DNA of 19,871 nt. Source: an uncultured Oscillibacter sp. Its GTDB lineage: Bacteria > Bacillota > Clostridia > Oscillospirales > Oscillospiraceae. The DNA is taken from the NCBI GenBank assembly GCA_946183715.1, contig CAMHDB010000008.1, positions 1 through 19,871 of the forward strand, written 5' to 3'. Numbering within the stretch: the first letter of the stretch is position 1; each line of letters starts with the position of its first letter. Below the pieces are notes generated by a model. It did no database searches and was not told where the DNA came from. It saw only the letters and a list, made by a program, of their open reading frames with translations. The position numbers and the translations under genes were made by a program. Positions 19,784 to 19,871 of this stretch are shown piece by piece.

Positions 19784-19871
19784 TCACTTGAGGTAGTCAA
19801 AGAGGGTCTGCGAGACCAGCTCGTTGCCGATTTTCAAGGCGGCCTGATAGCAATACTGCGCCCAGAACATC
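19784..19871 (-). CDS. flgL: Flagellar hook-associated protein FlgL, C-terminal fragment
   Basis: The last 28 codons are visible, reading MFWAQYCYQAALKIGNELVS and ending QTLFDYLK. This matches the usual end of the hook-filament junction protein (a YQAAL helix followed by a short hydrophobic -L-D-[YF]-L end), which packs in the D0 coiled coil like the flagellin C-terminus. Gene order flgL-yviE-fliW-csrA supports the call. Most of the gene lies beyond the window edge. Confidence 0.8.
   Translation of the reverse strand, partial: MFWAQYCYQAALKIGNELVSQTLFDYLK

Overview
The window looks like a chromosomal segment from a GC-rich, motile, spore-forming member of the Clostridia, most likely Oscillospiraceae-like. 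Support comes from a gerW-type sporulation gene, a yviE-fliW-csrA flagellar block, the M50 peptidase-scpA-scpB cluster, a cytidylate-kinase-like protein and strong GGAGG ribosome binding sites. The assignment is inferred from gene content, not from a search. Almost everything is on the minus strand, so transcription runs from high to low coordinates. Only one gene, at 13142-13588, is on the plus strand. I see no tRNA, rRNA, CRISPR array, insertion sequence or prophage, and no gene-free stretch above 300 bases.

Layout, in the direction of minus-strand transcription. (a) 19871-18145 holds the end of flgL, then yviE, fliW and csrA, which is the flagellar hook-junction and flagellin-translation control block, closed by a hairpin terminator. 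(b) 18113-13683 starts with a very good sigma-A-type promoter, followed by glyS (glycyl-tRNA synthetase) and a lipoteichoic-acid-synthase-like membrane sulfatase with a long proline-rich N-terminus. (c) At 13588-13015 a plus-strand zinc-ribbon membrane protein and the minus-strand htpG diverge from promoters whose -35 boxes overlap. htpG ends at a 17-bp-stem terminator. (d) 10989-8955 carries a cytidylate-kinase-like gene, pfkA and a 51-residue small protein gene. (e) 8886-1 is one long, tightly packed run that probably forms a single operon: M50 peptidase, scpA, scpB, DUF2953 (ytfI-like), gerW/ytfJ-like, D,D-carboxypeptidase, rluB-type pseudouridine synthase, RpiR-type regulator, BaiN/YhiN-type flavoprotein, cmk and the start of a plsC-like gene.

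The gene families are ordinary. The unusual feature is that several conserved genes carry extra low-complexity tails, often built from short tandem duplications at their 3' ends. scpB is about twice its normal length, with an 18-bp-unit acidic array and a 33-bp-unit array, and it runs into the next gene. csrA is about 117 codons instead of about 60-75. The carboxypeptidase ends in a Tyr/Trp-Glu repeat tail. The regulator gene has a decayed tandem copy of its own 3' end. The LTA-synthase-like gene may begin at a non-standard ATC codon. I found no clear new defence or biosynthetic system. The extended ScpB and CsrA are the most promising leads.
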